Shown here piece by piece: positions 35,980-43,999 of a DNA stretch of 64,000 bases. This stretch comes from CAZOVB01 sp046541415 (GTDB lineage: Bacteria > Planctomycetota > Phycisphaerae > SM23-33). The stretch is from the NCBI GenBank assembly GCA_046541415.1, contig JBKHDI010000009.1:1-64000 (forward strand), in the 5' to 3' direction. A program made the translations under genes and the position numbers. Each line of letters starts with the position of its first letter. The stretch's first letter is position 1. Under the pieces are notes generated by a model. That model saw only the letters and a program-made list of their open reading frames with translations. It had not been told where the DNA came from and did not search any database.

Positions 35980-37082
35980 TCTGCCTGCACGAATCTTTCC
36001 AGGTCGAAGCGGCCCGTGTCATCCAGTGTCAGGACGTTCACCAACTCGGGATGATTTTTCTGATCCAGCGGTTCGAGCACCAGCCGGCAGGACAGGCCCC
36101 GCTCGAGCCTGCGCGCCTCGGGCAGGATCTGCCCGTCCAAGACAAGCCAGTGGGCTACGGCAATCGTTTTGGCCTCCAGCTTGCCGCCGTGGACTTGCTC
36201 GACCTTCCAGGAGTGGACCACCAGGGCCTGGCGATACACATTCCGCCACCGGGTCCGGGGGATCGTCGTCTGGTCGACCAGCCGGGCGGTCACCTCGATC
36301 CGCTCGATGGCAGGGGCGGGTTTGAGCGCCTCGGCCAGCCGTTGGTGGTTTGCCTGCGCCTCGGCCAGGTCCAGGCTGCGGGAGTAGATCGCCAGACGGC
36401 GGATCTGACCGGTGAAATCCGCCCCACCGCCGACGGCGTCGCCCAGTTGCAGCGTACGGGGTTTCCAGTTGGTCAAGTCGCCCGGAACGGCGTGGGCACC
36501 TGCGCCCTTGCCATCCAGCACGCATGTGACCTTGTTATCGGCGAAGCTGACGACCAGGTGATGGGGTTTCGTGTCGTCCAGGGGGCCCAACACGAACCTG
36601 CGGGCCTGGCCGTTATCGCCAGCAGACGTCAGCAGGTGCAATACGAGTTTCTTGCCGACCTGGCTGAGGGCGACATTCGTTCGGCCGTCCTTGTCGGAGA
36701 AGGTGACGATCCGTCCGGGCGCGCCGGCGTCCAGGGACTGTGGCAGGAAGACCAGTTCCAGACCCAACTGGCCGGACTGGCGGCAGGCGGTGAGCAAGGG
36801 TTCGGCGATCTTTTCGGGCTCGACGTGTCCGCCGGCCAGCAGCATCTGCCACTGGGGACCCCAGAGGGCCCTGCCCCGGCGGACGACGCGACAGACGCGC
36901 AGCGTGCGTCCGGCCTGGTCGACAACGCGGTTGGCCCCGCGGGCGCCCTGCCACAGGAAGACGAGTCCGTCCTGACTGCTGGGCCAGGTCTTTTCGGCGG
37001 CCGGCGGAGGAGGCGGGGCCGCGGCCGCCGCTGCGACCAACAGGGCCGCCAAGCCCGCCACGATTCTCTGCCTGGTTCTCAT
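35976..37082 (-). CDS. exported LamG/concanavalin-like domain protein
   Basis: A 368-residue protein with signal peptide IVAGLAALLVAAAAAAPPPP and a Pro-rich spacer. Residues about 45-230 look like a LamG/concanavalin-type beta sandwich (DGLVFLWQG, KPHHLVVSFADNKVTCVLDG, ADFTGQIRRLAIYSRSLDLAEA), a fold that binds carbohydrates or cell-surface ligands. The C-terminal 120 residues (ERIEVTARLVDQTTIPRTRWRN, YRQALVVHSWKVEQV) are unidentified. It lies 14 bases after the zinc-dependent dehydrogenase gene on the same strand. Ligand unknown. Confidence 0.75.
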   Translation of the reverse strand: MRTRQRIVAGLAALLVAAAAAAPPPPPAAEKTWPSSQDGLVFLWQGARGANRVVDQAGRTLRVCRVVRRGRALWGPQWQMLLAGGHVEPEKIAEPLLTACRQSGQLGLELVFLPQSLDAGAPGRIVTFSDKDGRTNVALSQVGKKLVLHLLTSAGDNGQARRFVLGPLDDTKPHHLVVSFADNKVTCVLDGKGAGAHAVPGDLTNWKPRTLQLGDAVGGGADFTGQIRRLAIYSRSLDLAEAQANHQRLAEALKPAPAIERIEVTARLVDQTTIPRTRWRNVYRQALVVHSWKVEQVHGGKLEAKTIAVAHWLVLDGQILPEARRLERGLSCRLVLEPLDQKNHPELVNVLTLDDTGRFDLERFVQAD

Positions 37083-37096
37083 CTTCCTCGGTCGTC

Positions 37097-38140
37097 TCAA
37101 GTGGGGACGTGCACCATCGCCTTGATCACGCCGTCGGAGTAGTCGTCGAGGATCCGGTAGGCCTGCTCGGTCTGGTCCAAGTCCATCTCGTGGGTGACCA
37201 TCGCATCGAGGTCCACCTTGCCGGCTGCGACGAGGTCGATCGCGTCCTGGACGCATTCGTTCTGTCTGCGGACCGGCTGGAGGGTGATCTCGGCGCGGCG
37301 GACGGCAGAGACCTCGAAGCTGATGCGGTCGAACTCCGGGATGCCCACCAGCAGGATCTTCCCGCCGGGCCTGGTGATCCGGACGGCCTGGTCGACGGTC
37401 TCCTGCTCGCCGGCGCATTCGAAGCTGTAGTCCACGCCGTCGGGCTCCTTGTCGAGGATTCCGGCGACGATGTCGGTGGTCTGGGGGTTGGCGGCGAAGT
37501 CCGCGTTCATCTTCCGGGCGTGCTCGACGCGGTAGTCGCGGATGTCGGTCATGTAGACCGCCCGGCAGCCGGCAGCTTTGCAGGCCAACATGACCGAAAG
37601 TCCGATCGGCCCGGAACCGAGAATCGCCACGGCCTTGCCCGTCAGGTCCTTCTCGGCCAGTCGCTGGGCGTAGAGGCCGATCGAGAACGGCTCGACCAGG
37701 GCGGCCTGGTTGTCCGTCAGCGACTCGGGGATCCTGAAGCAGCTGGCAGCGGGCATGACCAGCAGCTCGCCCAGGCAGCCGGCGTGCTGGCCCGGACAGC
37801 CCAGAAACGCCTGGTTGCGACACGTGTGGACCCGCCCGGAGAGGCACTGGTCGCACTGGTTGCACCAGATCAGCGGGTCGAGCGCGACGCGATCTCCGGG
37901 CTCGAGCGTCTCGACGTCGCTGCCGGTTTCCAGCACGGTGGCTGAGCACTCGTGGCCGAGGATGAAGGGGAAGTCGACCACCTGGTCGCCGATGCGTCCG
38001 GTGCGGTAGTAGTGCAGGTCCGACCCGCAGACGCCGATGGTGTCCACGTGCAGCAGGACCTGGTCGGGGGATTCGATTTTCGGCTCGTCGACCTGGATTG
38101 TCTCCAGCTGACGGATGCCGGTCAGGGCGATGGCTTTCAA
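37097..38140 (-). CDS. zinc-dependent medium-chain dehydrogenase (sorbitol/threonine type)
   Basis: This 347-residue cytosolic enzyme has the MDR plan. GVCGSDLHYYRTG and FILGHECSATV give the catalytic zinc ligands, and CNQCDQCLSGRVHTC the four cysteines of the structural zinc. GSGPIGLSVMLACKAAG is the NAD-binding Rossmann loop, followed by TDIRDYRVEHA whose Asp points to NAD rather than NADP. It probably oxidises a polyol or sugar acid, in keeping with the surrounding carbohydrate genes; the exact substrate cannot be read. Confidence 0.9.
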   Translation of the reverse strand: MKAIALTGIRQLETIQVDEPKIESPDQVLLHVDTIGVCGSDLHYYRTGRIGDQVVDFPFILGHECSATVLETGSDVETLEPGDRVALDPLIWCNQCDQCLSGRVHTCRNQAFLGCPGQHAGCLGELLVMPAASCFRIPESLTDNQAALVEPFSIGLYAQRLAEKDLTGKAVAILGSGPIGLSVMLACKAAGCRAVYMTDIRDYRVEHARKMNADFAANPQTTDIVAGILDKEPDGVDYSFECAGEQETVDQAVRITRPGGKILLVGIPEFDRISFEVSAVRRAEITLQPVRRQNECVQDAIDLVAAGKVDLDAMVTHEMDLDQTEQAYRILDDYSDGVIKAMVHVPT

Positions 38141-38187
38141 GGCGCTATCCTCTATGGAGTAAGTGGCGTGGCAGGGGCTTTACCATA

Positions 38188-38382
38188 TTAGAGACCCCAG
38201 GCCTTGGCAAAGGCAGCAAAGCTGCGATCGTATGTTTTTTCCGCCTCCGGCGGGAAGCAGCAGCCGGGCAGTTGCTTGTTGGCCAGGTGCGACTGGATGC
38301 AGTCGCAGCAGACGCCCCGCTTGCCGCAGGCGGTGTAGGTGCACGCGCAGTTGTCGAGGTTGGCCTGTTTCTTGCATTCCAT
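38188..38382 (-). CDS. DUF6485-like small cysteine-rich protein
   Basis: A 64-residue cytosolic protein. MECKKQANLDNCACTYTACG, then KRGVCCDCIQSHL and LPGCCFPPEAEKTYDRSFA hold eight or nine cysteines in pairs, the pattern of the DUF6485 family and probably metal binding. The ATG at 38382 is chosen because homology starts at MECKK; longer frames upstream are not conserved-looking. It stands alone, 47 bases from the start of the dehydrogenase gene. Function unknown. Confidence 0.8.
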   Translation of the reverse strand: MECKKQANLDNCACTYTACGKRGVCCDCIQSHLANKQLPGCCFPPEAEKTYDRSFAAFAKAWGL

Positions 38383-38489
38383 GGGACGGGGTCCTTTGGT
38401 TGGCGAAAATCTTCTGACAGCCGGAGCGCTCGATCCGATACACTTCAGGTATTGTACTGCCCGTAGATCCGAGCTGCAAACGAGCAAAG

Positions 38490-38711
38490 ATGACTGGCCG
38501 ACCCTCCGAGAAAAACCATCATGCCGAAGCCCCTGCCAGGCAGAAGATCGAGTTGGAGCCCCTGGAGTATCCAACCGATCATCTGCCCGAAGCCTACGGC
38601 GGCGGCAGGCCTCCTGTCAGACGCAACTGGGCGGGGGCCATCGCAGCCGTTGCGATCTCCGCGGCGGTCATCGCCGCCACGGCCGTTGCAGTCTACCACA
38701 TCACCCGCTGA
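38490..38711 (+). CDS. small single-span membrane protein
   Basis: A 73-residue protein with a polar N-terminal half (KIELEPLEYPTDHLPEAYGGG) and one C-terminal membrane helix (WAGAIAAVAISAAVIAATAVAVY). The ribosome binding site is weak (GAGCAAAG). Plausible but unrecognised. Confidence 0.5.
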   Translation: MTGRPSEKNHHAEAPARQKIELEPLEYPTDHLPEAYGGGRPPVRRNWAGAIAAVAISAAVIAATAVAVYHITR

Positions 38712-38837
38712 GCCCCCGGCCCGGCCCCGGGGCTTGGAATCGAGGAACGCACAGCACGACTCGAACGTCTATACTGTTGCAGTGGAAGAATTCGTCGAAA
38801 TGCATCCCGCGTGCAGACCTTTATTCCTGGAGATGTT

Positions 38838-39749
38838 ATGAAACGCGCATCGCTTGCTGTGTTCTTGGCCGTACTCGTAGCCGGCCCCGCCCTGGCTGCA
38901 AAAGTCGAGGGGTTCGACAACTCCTGGGCCGACGCCGTAGCCAAAGCCAAAAAAGAAGGAAAACCCATCTACCTGCACTTTACCACCGAGTGGTGCGGCT
39001 GGTGCAGGAAGATCGAAGCCGATACCTACAAGAGCGACAAGGGCAAGAAGGCCCTGGAGAACTTCGTCCCCGCCAGCCTGGACTGCACTGTCCCCCGCGG
39101 CCAGCAGCCGACCGGCGAGACCAAGACCAACATCGAACTGATGCGCAAGTGGGGAGGCAGCGGCTACCCGTTCCTGGTGATGGTCACCCCCGAGGGAACC
39201 GTCCTGAACACCGTCTCGGGCTACGTGCCCCCGGAACAGTTCGTCAAGGAAACCGACAAGGCCCTGGAGACCCGCAAGCAGCTCAAGGAATTCAAGACCT
39301 ACGCCGAGAAGGCTGACACCTCCTCCCTGCAATACAACAAGAAGGCGATGGAGATATACTCCCAGACCCTCCAGTGGGACAAGGCCATCCCCGCCATTGA
39401 CGTCGTGATGGAAAAGGCCGGCGACGACAAGGACCTCTACCAGAACGCCGCAATGATCAAGATCGACTACCTGATGAACCAGCTCCGCTCGGCCAAGACG
39501 GAGCAGGAAGGCAAGAAGATCCTGCAGAAGCTCGAAACGACCCTGACGGGCCTGACCGGGAAAGATCTCGAACTGCAGGAGCCCTTCAAGGTCTATTACA
39601 TGCTTGGCGGCGTTGCGGCCTCGCTGGGCAACAATGACAAGGCCGTCACCGCCCTGGAAAAAGCCTTGGAACATGCCCCCAACGACAGGGCCAAACAGGC
39701 CATCCAGAGCACGATGACCCGCGTCAAGGCACAGTCGCAGGCCGAATAG
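38838..39749 (+). CDS. exported thioredoxin-fold protein
   Basis: A 303-residue protein with signal peptide ASLAVFLAVLVAGPALA. The thioredoxin domain (about 25-140) has the active-site WCGWCRKIE and the cis-Pro region SGYPFLVMVTPEG, as in periplasmic DUF255/thioredoxin-7-type proteins. The C-terminal 150 residues are helical and TPR-like (YYMLGGVAASLGNNDKAVTALEKALEHAPND). It probably reduces or isomerises disulfides in exported proteins. The start at 38838 is chosen for GGAGATGTT before it and the exact signal peptide. A terminator follows. Confidence 0.85.
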   Translation: MKRASLAVFLAVLVAGPALAAKVEGFDNSWADAVAKAKKEGKPIYLHFTTEWCGWCRKIEADTYKSDKGKKALENFVPASLDCTVPRGQQPTGETKTNIELMRKWGGSGYPFLVMVTPEGTVLNTVSGYVPPEQFVKETDKALETRKQLKEFKTYAEKADTSSLQYNKKAMEIYSQTLQWDKAIPAIDVVMEKAGDDKDLYQNAAMIKIDYLMNQLRSAKTEQEGKKILQKLETTLTGLTGKDLELQEPFKVYYMLGGVAASLGNNDKAVTALEKALEHAPNDRAKQAIQSTMTRVKAQSQAE

Positions 39750-39780
39750 AACCGACCACGCAACAACCGGATGAACCGCA

Positions 39781-39818
39781 ACGGGCCCGGCTGGAGCTTC
39801 CAACCGGGCCCGTTTTTT
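39781..39818 (+). terminator. Rho-independent terminator after thioredoxin-fold gene
   Basis: Arms ACGGGCCCGG (39781-39790) and CCGGGCCCGT (39804-39813) with a 13-base loop and a T run. It lies between convergent genes. Confidence 0.9.
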
Positions 39819-39840
39819 ACTGCCATATCCCGCCGGAACG

Positions 39841-40563
39841 CTACTGGAACAGCGCCCGCCCGATCCGCAGCACGGTGGCGCCCTTCTCGACGGCCAGGAC
39901 GTAGTCGTCGCTCATCCCCATCGACAGGTGGCGGAACGCCGGGCCGCAGACCCGGTCGCGGATGATCTCGTCGTAGATTTCCTTCAGCCGCGAAAAAGCC
40001 ATCTCCGTCTCGGCCTCGTCGTCCTGGACGCCCATCGTCATCAGTCCGATGACACGCAGATGCTTGAGCGTGTCGACAGACTCGGCCAGGTGCGAGGCCG
40101 CCCCGACCGCACAGCCGTACTTCTGGTCCTCCTGGGTGCAATTGACCTGGATGAACACATCGACGTTGCAGTTCTCGCTCTGGCAGCGCGAGTCGATTTC
40201 CTCGGCCAGGCGGAGCGAGTCGACCGAATGGATGTAGGTCGCGGCCGTCAAGGCCTTTTTGACCTTGTTCCGCTGGAGGTGCCCCACCATGTGCCACCTG
40301 ACCGGCCCGGCCAGATCGTTGCGCCGTCGGGCCAGGTAGGCCTTCATCTCGTCGTGACGCTTGGCCAGCTGTCCCGCCCGGGATTCGCCCAGATCCGTCA
40401 GCCCGCAGTCCAGAACGTTGCGGATGGTGTCCATCTCCACGCTCTTGGTCACCGCGACCAGCGATACCTCTTTCGGGTCACGCCGGCTCTTGGCGCAGGC
40501 GATCTCGATATTCGTCCGGATGCGGTCGAGATTCCGCTGTATCTTGTTTCGTGTTACTGCCAT
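39841..40563 (-). CDS. PLP homeostasis protein (YggS/PLPBP family)
   Basis: A 240-residue TIM-barrel PLP-binding protein. VSLVAVTKSVEMDTIRNVL carries the PLP-binding Lys near residue 39. The family-typical GESRAGQLAKRH, WHMVGHLQRNKVKK, then GLMTMG and LSMGMSDDY are all present. It buffers pyridoxal phosphate and influences amino-acid metabolism; it is not an enzyme. It is a single gene between the thioredoxin-fold gene terminator and the Zn-ribbon/VWA-like gene. Confidence 0.95.
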   Translation of the reverse strand: MAVTRNKIQRNLDRIRTNIEIACAKSRRDPKEVSLVAVTKSVEMDTIRNVLDCGLTDLGESRAGQLAKRHDEMKAYLARRRNDLAGPVRWHMVGHLQRNKVKKALTAATYIHSVDSLRLAEEIDSRCQSENCNVDVFIQVNCTQEDQKYGCAVGAASHLAESVDTLKHLRVIGLMTMGVQDDEAETEMAFSRLKEIYDEIIRDRVCGPAFRHLSMGMSDDYVLAVEKGATVLRIGRALFQ

Positions 40564-40600
40564 GCGGGCAATGTAGCACCCGCCGCGGCGGCTGGCAAGA

Positions 40601-41548
40601 TCAGTCCCAGCCGGCGGCGAACTGGCCCATAGAACCGGTCGCGATTTTCTTGAGAGATTCCGCCACGTATTGGTCTTCGACCATCGCCGCCGCGTGGACC
40701 TTCACCCCGCGGGCCCGGGCCAGATCCGACAGTTTGCCTGCCTGCTCGATCTCCTTGGCCGTGACGACCACCACCGCATCGGGCTTGGCCTCGATCGCCT
40801 GCTTGATCGCATCGGCCAGCGTCTGGGAGGTAGCGCCCGTCGGATACGTCTTCGATGTCATCTCGCGGACCTTCGCTGCCCCCCGGGGCCCCGTCGCTGC
40901 CAGGTTCTGCCCGAGCTTGCGGACACCCTCTTCCTCGGCGACGTAGAGGTTGAACTGTCCCTCGGGGCCCAGCGAGACGACTGATTCGGCGATCTTCTCG
41001 GCCGCCTGGCCGAAGTGCGAGACCATCGAGCCGCCCGCGTCGAGGACGTAGATCGTCGGCGAGCCCAGGCGGATCTGCCCGAGGATGTTCGGCCCGGTGA
41101 CATTCTCCCGCGGCTGGGTGATCTGGTCCGGCTCGTAGGGCACGGGTTTGTCGGGGTCGTATGCGTCGTCTTGCCCGCCCGATTCCTGCATGAGGATGAC
41201 GGCCACGCCGGCAAAGGCGATGATCAACAGCACGGCTACGATGACTATCACGGCCTGGTGCTTTCGGGCGTGGATCCGGCGACGGTCCTCGGCGTGGAAG
41301 AGAGGCTTGTCGCCCTGGTCGCCAGCGGTCTGGCCTTGCGGAGGCGGCTGGACTGGATGGGCCGCAGATGGCGGCGCGACAGGACGGGAGACCGGCGCCT
41401 CGGGCCGCGGACGTGATGCGCCGCCGTTGTCGCTGCGCGGCACGATGACCATCGCCTTGCAGTACGGACAGCGACAGACACTGCCGGCGAAGGCGTCATC
41501 GACGCTGATCTTTCCCTGACACTGGTCGCATTCGACACGAATCGGCAT
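40601..41548 (-). CDS. membrane protein with Zn ribbon and VWA-like domain
   Basis: A 315-residue protein. The N-terminal zinc ribbon (VECDQCQGKISVDDAFAGSV, CRCPYCKAM) is followed by a Pro-rich linker, a membrane helix (AVIVIVAVLLIIAFAGVAVILM near residue 105), and a C-terminal VWA-like domain. That domain starts TIYVLDAGGSM, where the usual DxSxS metal site is altered to DAGGS, and continues EGQFNLYVAEEEG, PDAVVVVTAKEIE. The ribbon would be cytosolic and the VWA part outside. The ATG at 41548 is chosen because GGAG lies six bases upstream. This is a common planctomycete layout; function unknown. Confidence 0.7.
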   Translation of the reverse strand: MPIRVECDQCQGKISVDDAFAGSVCRCPYCKAMVIVPRSDNGGASRPRPEAPVSRPVAPPSAAHPVQPPPQGQTAGDQGDKPLFHAEDRRRIHARKHQAVIVIVAVLLIIAFAGVAVILMQESGGQDDAYDPDKPVPYEPDQITQPRENVTGPNILGQIRLGSPTIYVLDAGGSMVSHFGQAAEKIAESVVSLGPEGQFNLYVAEEEGVRKLGQNLAATGPRGAAKVREMTSKTYPTGATSQTLADAIKQAIEAKPDAVVVVTAKEIEQAGKLSDLARARGVKVHAAAMVEDQYVAESLKKIATGSMGQFAAGWD

Positions 41549-41710
41549 CGGCATCTCCGGAAGGTCCTGCGGATCCGACAGGCCCCGTGGCCTGCCAGCA
41601 GGTAGCTTACTGGCCAGCGGGCCACGAGGCAACCTCCTGCTCGACCCGGGCGCCCGGGCGGGGTATACTCTCCGGTTCGCACGACACGCCACAACCACAC
41701 GGACAGAGAG

Positions 41711-43693
41711 ATGACTGACAGACCGCTGCGCCTCGGGGTCGCCTACTACCCCGAATGCTGGCCCGAGCAGACCTGGAAAAAAGACATCGAACGGATGGCC
41801 GCCGGAGGAATCAACTCCGTCCGCCTGGCTGAGTTCGCCTGGGGGCGGATGGAAACCGACGAAGGCGTCTTCGACTTCGACTGGCTGGAGCGGTTCGTCG
41901 AACTGGCCGCCTCGGCCGGGATCGAGACGATGATGTGCACCCCCACCGAGGCCCCGCCGCCCTGGCTGGTCCAGAAGTACCCCGACTCGCTGCCGGTCGA
42001 CGCCGACGGCCTGCGTCGCGGCCCGGGGGGCCGACGCCACTACTGCGTCAATCACCCGGCCATCCAGGATGGATCCGACCGGATTACCGAGGCCATGGGA
42101 CGACGTTTCGGCGACAACCCGCACGTCTTCAGCTGGCAGCTGGACAACGAGGCCGGTTGTCACGGGTCGGTCAACTGCTACTGCGAGCACTGCGTCGAAG
42201 GCTTCCGGAACTGGCTGGCAGAGAAGTACGGCACGGTCGGGGCCCTCAACGCCGCCTGGTACACCGACTTCTGGTCGCACACGGTCTACAGCTTCGACCA
42301 GGTCATCGTGCCGACCCACTCCCGCGTGGGCGTCAGCCCGCAACTGCTGCTGGACTGGAAACGATTCGGCGGGGCCGGCTGGATCCGCTTCCTCGACCGA
42401 CAGATCGAAATCCTCCGCCCGCTTGTCGGCGGCCAGGAGATCACCCACAACATCACCTGGTACATCGAAGAGATCGACATGTACCGCCTCAACGAGAAGC
42501 TCGACTTTGTCGGCATCGACATCTACCAGCGCGAGCCGGCCAAGATGTCGATGGTCGACAGCTGGTTCGGCGCCATCAAGCCCGGGCGCAAGCATTGGGT
42601 CATGGAAATGCCCTCCGGCATCGTCGACGGCATGAACAACCGCGCCCGCCCCCTGCCGCCCGAGAAGCACCGCAGCTACTTCCTGCGACACTACCTCCGC
42701 GGGGCAGAGGGCTGTTCGATGTGGCACTTCCATCGCCATCCCGGCGGGCAGGAAATGTTCCTGGGCGCCTGCCTGGACTGGGACGGCAGCGAAAGCCCCT
42801 CCTACCAGGGCGTCAAGCAGGTCGGGCAGATCCTCAAGGACCACGGCGAAATCCTCGCCGCCAACAGCCCGGTCCATCACACGGCCATTCTGCACAGCTA
42901 CGACGACCTCTTCATCGCCTCCCAGCATGGCCGTCACCTGGGCCTGGGCGACTGGGACTACCTCGGCCCGAGCCTGGCGCTGTACGACCAGCTCCAGAAG
43001 CGGCAGGTCAACGCGACCTTCGCCCGCCCCAGCGATGACCTCTCGCAGTGGCCTGTTGTCTGGGCCCCGCAGACGTACATCTTGACCGACCAGCGGGCAG
43101 AGGCGCTGCGAAACTACGTCGAAAACGGAGGGATCCTGATCGCCTCCGGGCAGATGGGCCTGTTCGACCAGAGCGGCAAGGCGCAGACTACCGCTCACCC
43201 GGCCGGGCTGAGCGACCTGTTCGGCGCCCGCTACCGCCGGATCGAAGAGGCCCAGCCTGACGACCCGCTGCGGGTGGAGTGGGCCGACGGCAGCGGCCTG
43301 CAGGTCGATCGCGGCCTGGAGTTGATCCCGCTTTCCGACGAGACGAAGGTCCTGGCCCAGTTCGTCAGCCACCGCCTGGCGGGCTTGGCCGCGGTGACGG
43401 CACGACCGGTCGGCAAGGGCCTGGCGATCCTGGTCGGCGTGGAATCTGCCCTGCCCGACTCGGCCGAACAGTTGATCGACTCGCTTCTGGCAGGCACGCC
43501 CCTGCCGGCCGATACGCCCCTGCCCGATGGGCTGGAAAAGATCGAGGGCGACAAGCTCATCGGTTGGATCAACACCACCGAGCAGCAGAGAATCCGTTTC
43601 GACCTGCCCGGCGAACAGACCGACATCCTGACCGGCCAGACCATGGACCAGCTGGACCTGGCACCCTTCGAGACCGTGATCTTCCAGCGATAG
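41711..43693 (+). CDS. GH42 beta-galactosidase
   Basis: This 660-residue protein has the normal GH42 length and plan. LRLGVAYYPECWPEQTW is the family start; SWQLDNEAGCH holds the acid/base Glu after Asn near residue 150; HWVMEMPSG near 300 carries the nucleophile Glu; a trimerisation domain follows. No signal peptide, so it hydrolyses galactosides (or arabinosides) imported into the cytosol. A purine-rich GGACAGAGAG precedes the ATG. It is next to the minus-strand GH94/GH2 group but in the opposite direction. Confidence 0.93.
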   Translation: MTDRPLRLGVAYYPECWPEQTWKKDIERMAAGGINSVRLAEFAWGRMETDEGVFDFDWLERFVELAASAGIETMMCTPTEAPPPWLVQKYPDSLPVDADGLRRGPGGRRHYCVNHPAIQDGSDRITEAMGRRFGDNPHVFSWQLDNEAGCHGSVNCYCEHCVEGFRNWLAEKYGTVGALNAAWYTDFWSHTVYSFDQVIVPTHSRVGVSPQLLLDWKRFGGAGWIRFLDRQIEILRPLVGGQEITHNITWYIEEIDMYRLNEKLDFVGIDIYQREPAKMSMVDSWFGAIKPGRKHWVMEMPSGIVDGMNNRARPLPPEKHRSYFLRHYLRGAEGCSMWHFHRHPGGQEMFLGACLDWDGSESPSYQGVKQVGQILKDHGEILAANSPVHHTAILHSYDDLFIASQHGRHLGLGDWDYLGPSLALYDQLQKRQVNATFARPSDDLSQWPVVWAPQTYILTDQRAEALRNYVENGGILIASGQMGLFDQSGKAQTTAHPAGLSDLFGARYRRIEEAQPDDPLRVEWADGSGLQVDRGLELIPLSDETKVLAQFVSHRLAGLAAVTARPVGKGLAILVGVESALPDSAEQLIDSLLAGTPLPADTPLPDGLEKIEGDKLIGWINTTEQQRIRFDLPGEQTDILTGQTMDQLDLAPFETVIFQR

Positions 43694-43713
43694 CCCCTTG
43701 CCGCCCCCGAGCG

Positions 43714-43756
43714 TAAAAAACAAAGGCCCGGATGCTTCCGATCTTGCATCCGGGCC
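43714..43756 (-). terminator. terminator facing the GH94/GH2 operon
   Basis: GGCCCGGATGC (43725-43735) pairs with GCATCCGGGCC (43746-43756). On the minus strand the stem is followed by TTTG and then a run TTTTTT. It lies about 245 bases beyond the GH94 stop. Confidence 0.75.
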
Positions 43757-43777
43757 CGCTCACGGGCTTTTCTTTAC
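43752..43777 (+). terminator. terminator of the GH42 gene
   Basis: GCCCG-CTCA-CGGGC followed by TTTTCTTT. It lies about 60 bases after the GH42 stop and overlaps the end of the opposite-strand hairpin. Confidence 0.7.
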
Positions 43778-43999
43778 GTACCGCAAAGGGAAAGTGTAAC
43801 CGTCTTTGGTTCGCTCGTGAGCTTTTTCTTTCTGCCCAATTATAGGCCTCCAGCCCGCCGGAGAAGAGTCCCCCCGGGAGATTTTTCCGGCCATGTCCGC
43901 AAGCGTTGCAATCGCAGGCAGATAGGAAACGAGGCAATTCTGTGAATTCTGGCCTTCGGATCTCACCGGGGACTGGACACCCTTGTCCAAGCCCGGCGC

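Larger units (their letters stand above)
43694..43999. other. intergenic region with hairpins
   Basis: About 306 bases between convergent GH42 and GH94 genes. It has two strong hairpins at its left end and then AT-richer sequence with no credible gene. A minus-strand open frame at 43760-43990 has no supporting start or homology. Confidence 0.6.

Noticed and set aside
37083..37949. N-terminal extension of the LamG-like gene
   Set aside because: It is out of frame with the zinc-dependent dehydrogenase that really occupies this stretch; the LamG-like protein has its own start and signal peptide at 37082.
41549..43723. Long minus-strand frame over the GH42 gene
   Set aside because: It is antisense to a clear GH42 enzyme; only its end, from 41548 downward, is the real Zn-ribbon/VWA-like gene.
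43760..43990. 76-codon minus-strand frame between GH42 and GH94
   Set aside because: No start with ribosome binding site, no homology; hairpins at its end are explained as terminators.
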